DNA from: Psychroflexus salis
Lineage (GTDB): Bacteria > Bacteroidota > Bacteroidia > Flavobacteriales > Flavobacteriaceae
Reading direction: 5' to 3'
Assembly: GCF_014640175.1 (NCBI RefSeq)
Contig: NZ_BMGL01000001.1
Span: 62,001-126,000 of the forward strand
DNA length: 64,000 nt
Positions 1 to 8,254 of the stretch are shown here, in pieces. A model generated the notes under the pieces. The model saw nothing but the letters and a program-made list of their open reading frames with translations. It made no database searches and was not told the origin of the DNA. Made by a program: the position numbers and the translations under genes. Numbering within the stretch: position 1 is the first letter of the stretch; each line of letters begins with the position of its first letter.

Positions 1-1820
1 TAAGGTTGACCTGCTACAATACCTTGTGTAGTTGAAGCAATTGGGGTCCAAGCACTTGTGGTAACTTGATCTTGTATTGAATGATCAAAAGTAAACATCG
101 ATGGATTATTGGTACCTGAAGCATCAAATCCATTACTTGCACCACCAGCGCCCGTTATATGCGTATCTTGTTGCCAAGCATCAGCAATGTTTACATTGCC
201 AACAGGCGAAGCTAAAAAGCGAAATGCTCGTGCATCATCACTTCGTTTTGGTATAAATCGCTCAGTGGTGATGTTTCCTGTTACAGTTCCAGAAAAGTTG
301 GCTAATTGACCAGAACCAGATGCGTCGCTTTGAAAGACTAAATCTCCATTGTTTATAATATTTCCCACTAAGTCTAAAATTCCTGAAGAAGTTATATTTA
401 AAGTAGCTCCTAATGCTACTTCTAGGTTATTAGCTACTAAAGTTCCTGTTACATCAATGCTTCCATCAGCAATTAAAATATTATCGGTGGCAGTTGAACT
501 CCCAACAGGATCTGATGGTGACCATGCGCCGCTTTCGTAAGTGAAATCTGGAATTGCTGTAAAAGAATTCCATTTAAAGTTATCAATTGCTGTTTGACCG
601 CCGCTGGAACCTTGTTTAAACTCTATTGTGAATGTACCTGTCTCATTAACTGAAATTTGTCCTGAGTTCTTAGTTACACCTTGTTCAGAAGAGGAAGTAA
701 CAGTTGTTACTAAAGAACCATTTACGTAAACTTCTAAATTAACATCCGTGCTAAAAGCTTGTTGATAATCAAACTCAAATACAGAAATACCTCCACTAAT
801 TGATGAGTTTAAGGTAGCAGCAGAATTGTTTTGTAAAGTTACTGTTTCAGCATCTATATTTATATCTCCTCTTGCATTTACATAATTCCAAGTATTACCA
901 GCAATTCCAGCAAAATTCCCATATTTATATGTACCTGATGTTTCAGGATAATTTACAAAAGTTTCTTCGTTATCATAGTTTATTGGTTCTGGTGTAACTT
1001 CACCTTCTAGGCTAACTGTTATATCTGAAGCTCCACCACCAGATACAGTAATATCATCAGAGTACAAATTGATTGTTAAGCCTGATTTCAATCTCACAAA
1101 AATATCAGTAGCTGTTCCGTCAAAAGATGCAAGTGTTATTGAATTAGAATAGGTACCAGAAACTGTTTCGGCTATCTCGAAATCTGAAGAAACAGGCACA
1201 GAAACAGTAACATCTGAACCATCTAAGTCAGTTCCAGATAAACTAAATGATTGTGGAATGGACGGGCCACTGTCTACTTCATAATCTAAATTAGTTAAAC
1301 TAGCTTGATCTGAAATAAAAACACCGCCTGCGGGACTTGTGTATGTTACATCAAAATTGTCAATATAGATTCTATTAGAACTACTACCATCTCTTTGAAA
1401 AAACTCAACTTCAGTGGTAGCAGAAATACCGTCTATTGTATATGTGTTTCCTGCAACCATATTTACTTGCGCACCACTATCAACTGTATAAGCAGCAGGA
1501 CCAGTTGTTCCAGAAGCGTTAACAATTATTTTAGTAATGGTGACTCCATTATTTGCATAAACTTTAATAGAACCACCTTTTGTAGCATTTTGATAAAGCC
1601 TTAATTGATTACTAAAAATCCCTGGATTTGATGTTCCAGAATTTTTAAATGACCCAAATCCAATATTAGAATCTAGTGAAATACCTGGAGAGTTTTCATT
1701 GAGTCCACTTTCAGCACCAACAGATGCAAAATCATAAGATGTTGTTACCTGCCCCCAACCAACAAAAACAAAAAAACTCAATAAACTAAATAAATAAAAT
1801 CTTAAGTGCTTTTTCATCAT
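1..1820 (-). CDS. Large secreted protein, probable T9SS cargo, 3' end cut by window edge
   Basis: The reading frame is open from an ATG at 1820 to the left edge (606 codons), so only the N-terminal part is present. It begins with two methionines, a short basic stretch and a hydrophobic signal peptide ending near VGWGQ. The rest is rich in Ser, Thr, Gly, Asn and Asp, as in beta-sandwich and beta-solenoid surface proteins of flavobacteria. A stretch near the cut end (SGTVTGNITTERFIPKR) is of a type common just before the C-terminal part of T9SS cargo proteins. No catalytic motif is visible. A C-terminal sorting domain is expected beyond the edge but cannot be seen. A second methionine codon at 1817 could also be the start. 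Confidence 0.8.
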   Translation of the reverse strand, partial: MMKKHLRFYLFSLLSFFVFVGWGQVTTSYDFASVGAESGLNENSPGISLDSNIGFGSFKNSGTSNPGIFSNQLRLYQNATKGGSIKVYANNGVTITKIIVNASGTTGPAAYTVDSGAQVNMVAGNTYTIDGISATTEVEFFQRDGSSSNRIYIDNFDVTYTSPAGGVFISDQASLTNLDYEVDSGPSIPQSFSLSGTDLDGSDVTVSVPVSSDFEIAETVSGTYSNSITLASFDGTATDIFVRLKSGLTINLYSDDITVSGGGASDITVSLEGEVTPEPINYDNEETFVNYPETSGTYKYGNFAGIAGNTWNYVNARGDINIDAETVTLQNNSAATLNSSISGGISVFEFDYQQAFSTDVNLEVYVNGSLVTTVTSSSEQGVTKNSGQISVNETGTFTIEFKQGSSGGQTAIDNFKWNSFTAIPDFTYESGAWSPSDPVGSSTATDNILIADGSIDVTGTLVANNLEVALGATLNITSSGILDLVGNIINNGDLVFQSDASGSGQLANFSGTVTGNITTERFIPKRSDDARAFRFLASPVGNVNIADAWQQDTHITGAGGASNGFDASGTNNPSMFTFDHSIQDQVTTSAWTPIASTTQGIVAGQP

Positions 1821-2070
1821 ATAATTGTTTTAGTTTTTCAAAACTAATGAATGTTAACGAGTTACAAAAAAGCATAGGTTATATTTATGTTATTTTAAAA
1901 TTAAGAAAGAGTTGTTTTTTAGAGAAAAGACGAAGGAACCAAGAACTAAGAAATAAGACAAAAAGATGAAAGGACGAAAAAGACCTAATTGAAAAGACTA
2001 AAACATAGACGTTATCGTTTTGAATGATTAAATTCAAATTTTTGTATCTTTCAATTCTAAAAATAAGGCT

Positions 2071-2937
2071 ATGCAACTTCGGTATTTATTGGTGTTCGTC
2101 TTTTGTATTGGTTTTGTGAATGCTGGTTTTTCACAAAAAAAACAGGCTTACCAACTCTACAAAGCCAATGGTAAAAAAACCAAGTATAAACGCATGCTGA
2201 AAAAAGCACCTACGGCCGATGTGGTTTTGTTTGGTGAGTTTCATAACAATCCCATTAGTCATTGGCTTCAATTGGAATTGATTCAGGATTTACACCAAAA
2301 TGAAATTCAGTTGAGTTTAGGTGCCGAAATGTTTGAAGCTGACAATCAGAGTGCTTTAAACCAATATCTAGCAGGAGAACTTAATTTTAAAAATTTCAAA
2401 GAAAAAGTCCGATTATGGCCAAATTATGCAACCGATTATGCGCCGCTTGTCGATTTTGCTAAACAACATCAAATTGCATTTACTGCAAGCAATATTCCAA
2501 GGCGATTTGCTAGTAAAGTTTACAAAGAAGGGGGTTTTAGAGCTCTGGATTCTTTAAGCACAGAAGAAAAAAATTGGATGGCTCCCTTGCCTATTCCATT
2601 TAATATTGAGCTGAAATCGTATCAAGATATGTTAGCTATGATGGGCGACCACGCTACCGAAGATATTGTAAAAGCACAAGCCATTAAAGATGCTAGTATG
2701 GCGCATTTCATTTTAGCCAACCAAGAAAAAGATAAATTGTTTGTGCATTTTAATGGGGCTTATCATTCTAATTATTACGAAGGTATTGTTTGGTATTTAC
2801 AAACCTATCAGGCAGATGTAGAAATTATGACCATTACCACGGTTGAACAGGAAGATATAAGTGAGTTAGAAGAAATTCATAAAAACATAGCCGACTTTAT
2901 TATTTGTGTTCCAGCAACAATGACGAAAACTTATTGA
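2071..2937 (+). CDS. ChaN-like haem-binding/TIKI-superfamily protein
   Basis: This 288-residue protein has an N-terminal signal peptide (about residues 1-21, ending FVNAGFS). The mature part matches the ChaN/DUF399 family: the motif VVLFGEFHNNPISHWLQ near residue 50, GAEMFEADNQ near 93, and a late HFNGAYHSNYYEGI segment with conserved His residues. ChaN proteins bind haem or iron at the cell surface in other bacteria, and the wider fold includes metal-dependent proteases, so the exact role here is inferred. No lipobox is visible, so it is probably periplasmic and soluble. A possible -7 box, TATCTTTC, lies at 2045-2052. The stop is followed after one base by the start of the nitrilase gene, so the two are probably co-transcribed. 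Confidence 0.85.
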   Translation: MQLRYLLVFVFCIGFVNAGFSQKKQAYQLYKANGKKTKYKRMLKKAPTADVVLFGEFHNNPISHWLQLELIQDLHQNEIQLSLGAEMFEADNQSALNQYLAGELNFKNFKEKVRLWPNYATDYAPLVDFAKQHQIAFTASNIPRRFASKVYKEGGFRALDSLSTEEKNWMAPLPIPFNIELKSYQDMLAMMGDHATEDIVKAQAIKDASMAHFILANQEKDKLFVHFNGAYHSNYYEGIVWYLQTYQADVEIMTITTVEQEDISELEEIHKNIADFIICVPATMTKTY

Positions 2938-2938
2938 T

Positions 2939-3718
2939 ATGCAAAATTTACAATTAGCGATTTTACAAGCCGATTTAGCTTGGGAAAACCCTAAAGAAAA
3001 TTTAGCTTACTTTACCAAAGAAATTTTAAATTTACCTGAAAAAGTAGATGTAATTGTGCTTCCAGAGATGTTTACTACTGGCTTTAGCATGAATGCTGAA
3101 GTACTTGCAGAACCAACAAATGGCAAAAGCCTATCTTGGATGGTGAACATGGCTAAGGAAAAACAAGCTTGTGTTACTGGAAGTTTAATTGTTGAAGAAA
3201 AAGGAAACTATTACAACCGTTTATATTGGGTTTATCCAGATGAAACTTTTAAAACCTACGACAAAAAACACTTGTTTAGTTTGGCCAAAGAAGAAGAAAC
3301 CTACACCGCTGGAAATGAAAAATTGATTGTTAATTACAAAGGTTGGAGGTTTTGCCCTTTAATTTGTTACGATTTGCGCTTTCCGGTTTGGGCAAGAAAT
3401 ACCGAAAATTACGATGTTTTACTTTACGTAGCAAATTGGCCCGAAATAAGAACTTCGGCCTGGAATGCTTTACTTAAAGCACGCGCCATCGAAAATATGT
3501 GTTATTGTGTTGGAGTTAACCGCGTAGGAAAAGATGGTAACAATTATCCGTATAGTGGACATTCTGCTGTTTACGACGCGTTAGGAAACCAACTCACTAA
3601 AAGCGAAAATCATCATCAAGTTTTTACAGAAGTGCATAAGTTGGATTATGAAGTGCTCCAAAAAACAAGAGATAAACTCGGATTTTTAAAAGATCGAGAT
3701 GGGTTTCAACTAATATAA
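2939..3718 (+). CDS. Nitrilase-superfamily omega-amidase (YafV/Nit2 type)
   Basis: This 259-residue carbon-nitrogen hydrolase has the Glu-Lys-Cys triad in the expected places: E43 in LPEMFTTGFSM, K110 in DKKHLFS, and C143 in LICYDLRFPVW. Those contexts and the length fit the YafV/Nit2 subgroup, which hydrolyses 2-oxoglutaramate or 2-oxosuccinamate to the 2-oxo acid and ammonia. This repairs the toxic by-product of glutamine transamination. It has no signal peptide and should be cytoplasmic. The ATG lies one base after the ChaN stop, indicating translation from one message. Its 3' end converges closely (12 bases) on the minus-strand Ig-like lipoprotein gene, with no clear terminator hairpin between them. 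The substrate assignment is family-level knowledge. Confidence 0.88.
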   Translation: MQNLQLAILQADLAWENPKENLAYFTKEILNLPEKVDVIVLPEMFTTGFSMNAEVLAEPTNGKSLSWMVNMAKEKQACVTGSLIVEEKGNYYNRLYWVYPDETFKTYDKKHLFSLAKEEETYTAGNEKLIVNYKGWRFCPLICYDLRFPVWARNTENYDVLLYVANWPEIRTSAWNALLKARAIENMCYCVGVNRVGKDGNNYPYSGHSAVYDALGNQLTKSENHHQVFTEVHKLDYEVLQKTRDKLGFLKDRDGFQLI

Positions 3719-3730
3719 AAAGCCTAAAAA

Positions 3731-5356
3731 CTAATCGGGTAGTGAAATAACATGCGAGTCGTCCCAATTGGCTCTTATTTTTATAGATTGGGTGCTGTAG
3801 TCTACCATTTCGGGCTGTATATTTTGTAAATAATTACCCGAATCCCATTTTAAGTTTTCATTTTCATCGTAAACTACCCGAACGTAATATTCGCCAGGGT
3901 TAAGGTAATTGAATTCAAAAATTTGAGCATTTTCTGAAAACTGTTCGTATTTCACTACATCTTTATCGTTAATAAGCTGAACTAAAATTGGAAAGCTTTT
4001 TATATTTTGTAAAGTCAGCACTAAATTTCCATAATCTGAATATTTTTTAGTCTTCACTTTTATATTTAAGGTATCATTAATTTCATCAAAAAAGCTGGTT
4101 ACTCCACCGGGTAAAACTTGCAATTCGTAGGTTTTATCTTCTTCTTTTTCAAATTCTACTTCTAATTGGTTGGTATAGGTTTTTAAATCGAGTTTAAAAT
4201 CAACTGCAACAGAATCTTTGGTATTCATTAGCATCATGCTGTCTTTTTCAAACTTTGCTAAAGGAACATTTGCCGATATTTTTATAGGATTTTTAAAGTA
4301 AATGCTTCCTTTGGGTTCGTGTGTAATTTTTAAGGAATCGGGAGCTTCTAATTCTTTAGGATACAATGTAAGTGTATCCAATTGTTTTTCATTCTTAAAC
4401 ACAAATACCAAAGAATCTTTTTCGGCAGCAGGCTTAAACCAATAATTTAAAGTGTCGGCATCGTTTTCTTTAACAACTTGGTAAGCAAAATCCGTAGGTT
4501 TTTCACCTAGTAATTCTATGCTATAATTCTTTTCATTAACTACACCACGATAGCCAAAAATCAATTTGTTTAAATTATCTTGTTTAGGTCGCTCAGCTCT
4601 AAATTCTTGTTCTTCTTTAAAAACACTCAGCTGAAAAAATTGCTCATTATCTCGGGGCAAAACAATGGTATCTTGCAAAAAACCAATTTGGTCTTGCGCA
4701 GCTTCAAATTTGTAATTGTTGTTTTTATCTGAAATAGCTATCAATTTATATTGACCCGCTTTCATGTTTTCTAGCTGAAAGGTGTTAGTTGAATCTTGGG
4801 TGTACGAAATATAAGTTGGCAACTTTTGAAACACCACAGAGTCGGAGTAAGCTGTGTCCAATTCATATAACATTACCGAAATGAATTCGTCTGCAATTCG
4901 TTTTTCGGGTTGGTAAAGTTTTCCTTCAATAGAAAGTGAATCGAGGTAGCTTCCAGTAGAAAAAACATATTTATAAAATGGAAATGTATTGCCTTCGTTA
5001 TTATCTTCAATACTCGTTCCAAAGTTAATGGTATAAGTGGTTTCCTTTTGAAGCGAATCTAAGTTAAATTTAATCGAAATGTACTTAGAAGCCAATCCCA
5101 TGGGCATAATTTCAGGCCGAGGCTGAATGGGTGGCGAAAAAATAATTTGGTTTCTAGCGTCTTTTAATTTAATGTACTCATCAAAATTGATGCGCAATTC
5201 TTCAGCTTGAAATAAATTTGAAAAATTCGGTGGACGTTCAGTAACAATTTTAGGCGGATCTTCGTCTATGGGTCCGCCATCTGGTCTGCCGCGTTGCGCG
5301 CAAGCATACACCAAAAGCGAAAAAAACAATAGGGCTAAAAATCCACGGATTCTCAT
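3731..5356 (-). CDS. Ig-like domain lipoprotein (Big_5-type), unknown function
   Basis: This 541-residue protein begins with a hydrophobic segment and a lipobox-like LLVYAC, so it is probably a lipoprotein anchored through that Cys. Residues about 30-130 (DEDPPKIV through YTINFGTSIEDNNEGN) resemble the bacterial Ig-like Big_5 domain often found at the N terminus of flavobacterial lipoproteins. The rest is beta-rich without recognisable enzymatic motifs, and a late segment (GEYYVRVVYDENENLKWDSGNY) is typical of these proteins. Its ATG overlaps the serS stop codon by one base (TAATG), so translation is coupled to serS. The gene is commonly beside serS in flavobacteria, but no function is known to me. 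Confidence 0.8.
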   Translation of the reverse strand: MRIRGFLALLFFSLLVYACAQRGRPDGGPIDEDPPKIVTERPPNFSNLFQAEELRINFDEYIKLKDARNQIIFSPPIQPRPEIMPMGLASKYISIKFNLDSLQKETTYTINFGTSIEDNNEGNTFPFYKYVFSTGSYLDSLSIEGKLYQPEKRIADEFISVMLYELDTAYSDSVVFQKLPTYISYTQDSTNTFQLENMKAGQYKLIAISDKNNNYKFEAAQDQIGFLQDTIVLPRDNEQFFQLSVFKEEQEFRAERPKQDNLNKLIFGYRGVVNEKNYSIELLGEKPTDFAYQVVKENDADTLNYWFKPAAEKDSLVFVFKNEKQLDTLTLYPKELEAPDSLKITHEPKGSIYFKNPIKISANVPLAKFEKDSMMLMNTKDSVAVDFKLDLKTYTNQLEVEFEKEEDKTYELQVLPGGVTSFFDEINDTLNIKVKTKKYSDYGNLVLTLQNIKSFPILVQLINDKDVVKYEQFSENAQIFEFNYLNPGEYYVRVVYDENENLKWDSGNYLQNIQPEMVDYSTQSIKIRANWDDSHVISLPD

Positions 5357-6627
5357 TAGTTAATGATATCAAATCCGGTGTATGGCACTAAAACTTCAGG
5401 AATTTTTATGCCTTCGGGTGTTTGGTAATTTTCTAAAATTCCGGCTAAAACTCTGGGCAAAGCCAAGGCACTTCCGTTTAAAGTGTGCACTAAATGTTTC
5501 TTTTTGTCTTTGGTTTTATATCTAATTTTTAAGCGATTAGCCTGAAAAGTTTCAAAATTAGAAACCGAAGAAATCTCTAACCAACGCTCTTGCGCGGTAG
5601 AAAATATTTCAAAATCGTAAGTAAGCGCCGATGTAAAACCTAAATCTCCACCACATAAACGTAAAATACGATAAGGCAGTTTCAACTCTCGCAAAATTTC
5701 TTTTACGTGAGCCACCATATCGTCTAAAACTTGGTAGGAATCTTCAGGCTTAACTAGGCTTACGATTTCTACCTTATCAAATTGGTGCAAACGATTTAAT
5801 CCGCGAACGTGTGCACCATAAGAACCTGCTTCACGGCGAAAACAGGGTGTGTAACCTGTGCATTTTATTGGCAACTGATCTTCGGTTAATAAATCGTCTC
5901 GAAAAATATTGGTTACTGGAACTTCGGCAGTGGGAATTAAATATAAATCATCTTCCGTTACATGATACATTTGACCTTCTTTATCGGGCAATTGACCCGT
6001 GCCAAATCCAGATGCTGCATTTACCAAATGCGGTACTTGGTATTCGGTGTATCCAGCTTGTGTATTTTTATCTAAAAAATAAGTGATTAAAGCCCGTTGT
6101 AATCGCGCGCCTTTTCCTTTATAAACGGGAAAACCAGCGCCGGTAATTTTATTGCCCAATTCAAAATCGATAAGGTCGTATTTTTGGGCTAATTCCCAGT
6201 GCGGGAGTGCTTTTTTATCCAGCTTAGGAATTTCGCCTTCACCAAAAATCGTTTCATTATCGTCTTCAGAGTTTCCAGCAGGAACACTTGAGTGGGGAAC
6301 ATTAGGAATACTAAACAACAACTCAACTAAAGTTTTGTTTACCGCATCCATTTCTGTTGAAATTTGCTTGGTTTTTAACTTTATACCCGCAGTTTTTTCT
6401 TTTAGAATATTTGCTTTTTGTTGTTCACCATTTTTAAAAAGCATTCCAATTTCTTTGGAAAGCTGATTAGATTCTGCTAAAATCTGGTCTAATTCGGTTT
6501 GCATATTTCGGCGTTGTTCGTCCAATTGAAGCACTTCTGGAAGAACTTTTGAAGCATCGAAGTTTCGTTTTTGAAAAGCTTCTTGGTATGCAGCTAAATG
6601 CTGTTTAATATTTTTTACTTCTAACAT
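5356..6627 (-). CDS. serS: Seryl-tRNA synthetase
   Basis: This 423-residue class II aminoacyl-tRNA synthetase charges tRNA-Ser with serine in the cytoplasm. The N-terminal third (about 1-110) is a charged helical hairpin, the tRNA-binding coiled coil. The catalytic domain follows, with motif 2 seen as FRREAGSYGAHVRGLNRLHQF and motif 3 as LNGSALALPRVLAGILENYQ near the C terminus. The length is normal for the family. A perfect Bacteroidota -7 box lies on the minus strand at 6659-6666, giving a short leader. The gene is translationally coupled to the downstream Ig-like lipoprotein. Confidence 0.98.
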   Translation of the reverse strand: MLEVKNIKQHLAAYQEAFQKRNFDASKVLPEVLQLDEQRRNMQTELDQILAESNQLSKEIGMLFKNGEQQKANILKEKTAGIKLKTKQISTEMDAVNKTLVELLFSIPNVPHSSVPAGNSEDDNETIFGEGEIPKLDKKALPHWELAQKYDLIDFELGNKITGAGFPVYKGKGARLQRALITYFLDKNTQAGYTEYQVPHLVNAASGFGTGQLPDKEGQMYHVTEDDLYLIPTAEVPVTNIFRDDLLTEDQLPIKCTGYTPCFRREAGSYGAHVRGLNRLHQFDKVEIVSLVKPEDSYQVLDDMVAHVKEILRELKLPYRILRLCGGDLGFTSALTYDFEIFSTAQERWLEISSVSNFETFQANRLKIRYKTKDKKKHLVHTLNGSALALPRVLAGILENYQTPEGIKIPEVLVPYTGFDIIN

Positions 6628-6658
6628 GTGGCAAGATTCGTTGTAATGTTGAAAGCCG

Positions 6659-6666
6659 CAAAGTTA
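6659..6666 (-). promoter_or_regulatory. Bacteroidota -7 box for serS
   Basis: On the minus strand the sequence reads TAACTTTG, matching TAnnTTTG exactly, 32 bases upstream of the serS ATG. I see no convincing -33 TTTG at the right distance. Confidence 0.5.
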
Positions 6667-6719
6667 ACAAAAGCATTTTGTTTGTACAGCTATTTTGGCT
6701 TAGTAAAAATTCTAGTAAA

Positions 6720-7115
6720 TTATACGGTATAATTAGCTGCAACTTGATATGCCAATTCGCTTAATTGCTCGTTATTCATTTCTACTTTGTGTTGAAATGT
6801 CATTTCCTTCATGTCGTTCAACGGTATTAAATGCACATGCACATGCGGAACTTCTAAACCTACAACTGCCATACCTATGCGTTTGCAAGCAATGGTTTTT
6901 TCTAAGGCATGAGCTACTTTTTTAGAAAATTTCATCAAATTGATGTAGGCGGCTTCATCTAAATCAAAAATTTTATTTACTTCTTTTTTAGGAATGCATA
7001 AAGTGTGTCCTTTTGCATTGGGGTTAATGTCTAAAAAGGCTAAAAAGTCTTCATTTTCGGCAATTTTATGGGCTGGTATTTCACCATTGATAATTTTAGT
7101 AAATAAGCTTGGCAT
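6720..7115 (-). CDS. HIT family hydrolase (histidine triad)
   Basis: This 131-residue protein has the full length and hallmark of the Hint/HIT branch of nucleotide phosphoramidases. The histidine triad HVHVHLIP covers residues 91-98 (H91, H93, H95), preceded by an N-terminal FTKIINGEIPAHKI and a central NPNAKGHTLCIPKK. It probably cleaves AMP-lysine or similar purine phosphoramidates in the cytoplasm; the physiological substrate is unknown. It is the last gene of the minus-strand run from 12089, three bases after the small barrel gene at 7119. A 92-base gap with a serS promoter box separates it from serS, so serS is probably transcribed separately. Confidence 0.93.
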   Translation of the reverse strand: MPSLFTKIINGEIPAHKIAENEDFLAFLDINPNAKGHTLCIPKKEVNKIFDLDEAAYINLMKFSKKVAHALEKTIACKRIGMAVVGLEVPHVHVHLIPLNDMKEMTFQHKVEMNNEQLSELAYQVAANYTV

Positions 7116-7118
7116 AGG

Positions 7119-7643
7119 TTAAAAGTTTGTGAGAATTCCTAAATTAAATACGGCTTGGTTTAAATCGTTTATAATGTATTTAGATTCTGCAAATAAAAAC
7201 AAGTTGTTCGATATGGCATAACGCAATCCACCACCAAGATTTGCACCGACACCTGAATCTTGCAATTCAAAAAAGTCGATTTCATCGGAGCTAAATCCAT
7301 CTACATCGTTATTTACTTCAGTATAATTGAAACCAGCCAAAGCATATATTTGTAAATTTTTAATGTACACATCGAAGGTATAATGCACATCTGCATTAAA
7401 TAAAATCATGTTGGTTGTAGCTTCAGAAAATTCATTATTACCAAAATTAAGATCCTGTTTTTTAGGCAAAAAGGCAACCACTTCTGGTACTAAAGAAAAA
7501 TTCTCATTAATAATAATTACGCCGCGTAATCCTGCTCCAACACTTTCTATTTCTGTTCCATAAACCGCGCTAACACCTAACTGATTTTGCGAAAAACCAA
7601 AGCTAGCTAACAATATACTAATTCCTAAAATTATATTTTTCAT
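7119..7643 (-). CDS. Small outer-membrane beta-barrel protein
   Basis: This 174-residue protein has a signal peptide (residues 1-18, ending FGFSQ) and then alternating hydrophobic strands typical of a small 8-stranded outer-membrane barrel of the OmpA/porin-like family (for example IYALAGFNYTEVN, LGGGLRYAISNNLFLFAESKY). It ends in an aromatic residue (NLGILTNF), as expected for a barrel assembled by BamA. It has no specific motif, so substrate and function are unknown. The neighbouring gene at 7733 encodes a protein of the same general architecture. The pair may be old paralogues, though obvious sequence identity is low by eye. Confidence 0.78.
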   Translation of the reverse strand: MKNIILGISILLASFGFSQNQLGVSAVYGTEIESVGAGLRGVIIINENFSLVPEVVAFLPKKQDLNFGNNEFSEATTNMILFNADVHYTFDVYIKNLQIYALAGFNYTEVNNDVDGFSSDEIDFFELQDSGVGANLGGGLRYAISNNLFLFAESKYIINDLNQAVFNLGILTNF

Positions 7644-7732
7644 ATAGTAAAAGTAAAGATTATTTAATGAGCTAAAAAATTATCTAAAAACACTAACTTA
7701 ATTTTAATACTACTCTTAAAGTGAAAGCCAAT

Positions 7733-8242
7733 TTAAAAATGAAAGCTCGTTCCCACTCCTACCGATGAATAATTTGGGAAACGAGTATCAGTATACATTT
7801 TTTGATAATACACAAAAAATGAAAGTCGTCCTGAGTTAAACCCAACTTTGGGTTGGTAATAAACTCCACCTTCAATATCGTCTAAACCAGTGCTGTAACC
7901 TAGATCTAACCCAAAGTAAATACTCGAACCAAAATGAAGCTTACCAGCGACACCCGCACGAAAAAAACCTGCATCGGGCAAGGCCAAATTTAAAGAACTG
8001 CTAGATAATTGTTGTTCTCCATTAAAGTTAATGTATCCGCCTGTAAGACCTAAATTTAATATTTCGGCAACATTTATAAAGTAATAGCTAAAGTCTATTC
8101 CGTACACTAAATTTACTGGATCTTCAATATCTTCTGTAGGAATGCCTAAATGCACACTAGCTTCTAAGCCATTTTGCGCTTTAGTTTGTACAAAGGGAAA
8201 TGTAAGTAAACTTAAAAATAAAGCAATTGTGGTAATTTTCAT
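7733..8242 (-). CDS. Small outer-membrane beta-barrel protein
   Basis: This 169-residue protein starts with a signal peptide (cleavage near QTKAQ, residue 22) and continues as a set of short amphipathic strands. It has Gly and aromatic residues at strand ends (YGIDFSYYFINVAEIL, FGLDLGYSTGLDDIEGG) and a terminal Phe (VGVGTSFHF). This is the pattern of a small outer-membrane barrel. It follows the S9 peptidase gene by 12 bases and is probably in the same transcript. No enzymatic motif is visible, and assignment to a named family would need a profile search. Confidence 0.75.
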   Translation of the reverse strand: MKITTIALFLSLLTFPFVQTKAQNGLEASVHLGIPTEDIEDPVNLVYGIDFSYYFINVAEILNLGLTGGYINFNGEQQLSSSSLNLALPDAGFFRAGVAGKLHFGSSIYFGLDLGYSTGLDDIEGGVYYQPKVGFNSGRLSFFVYYQKMYTDTRFPNYSSVGVGTSFHF

Positions 8243-8254
8243 GTGTAGTATATT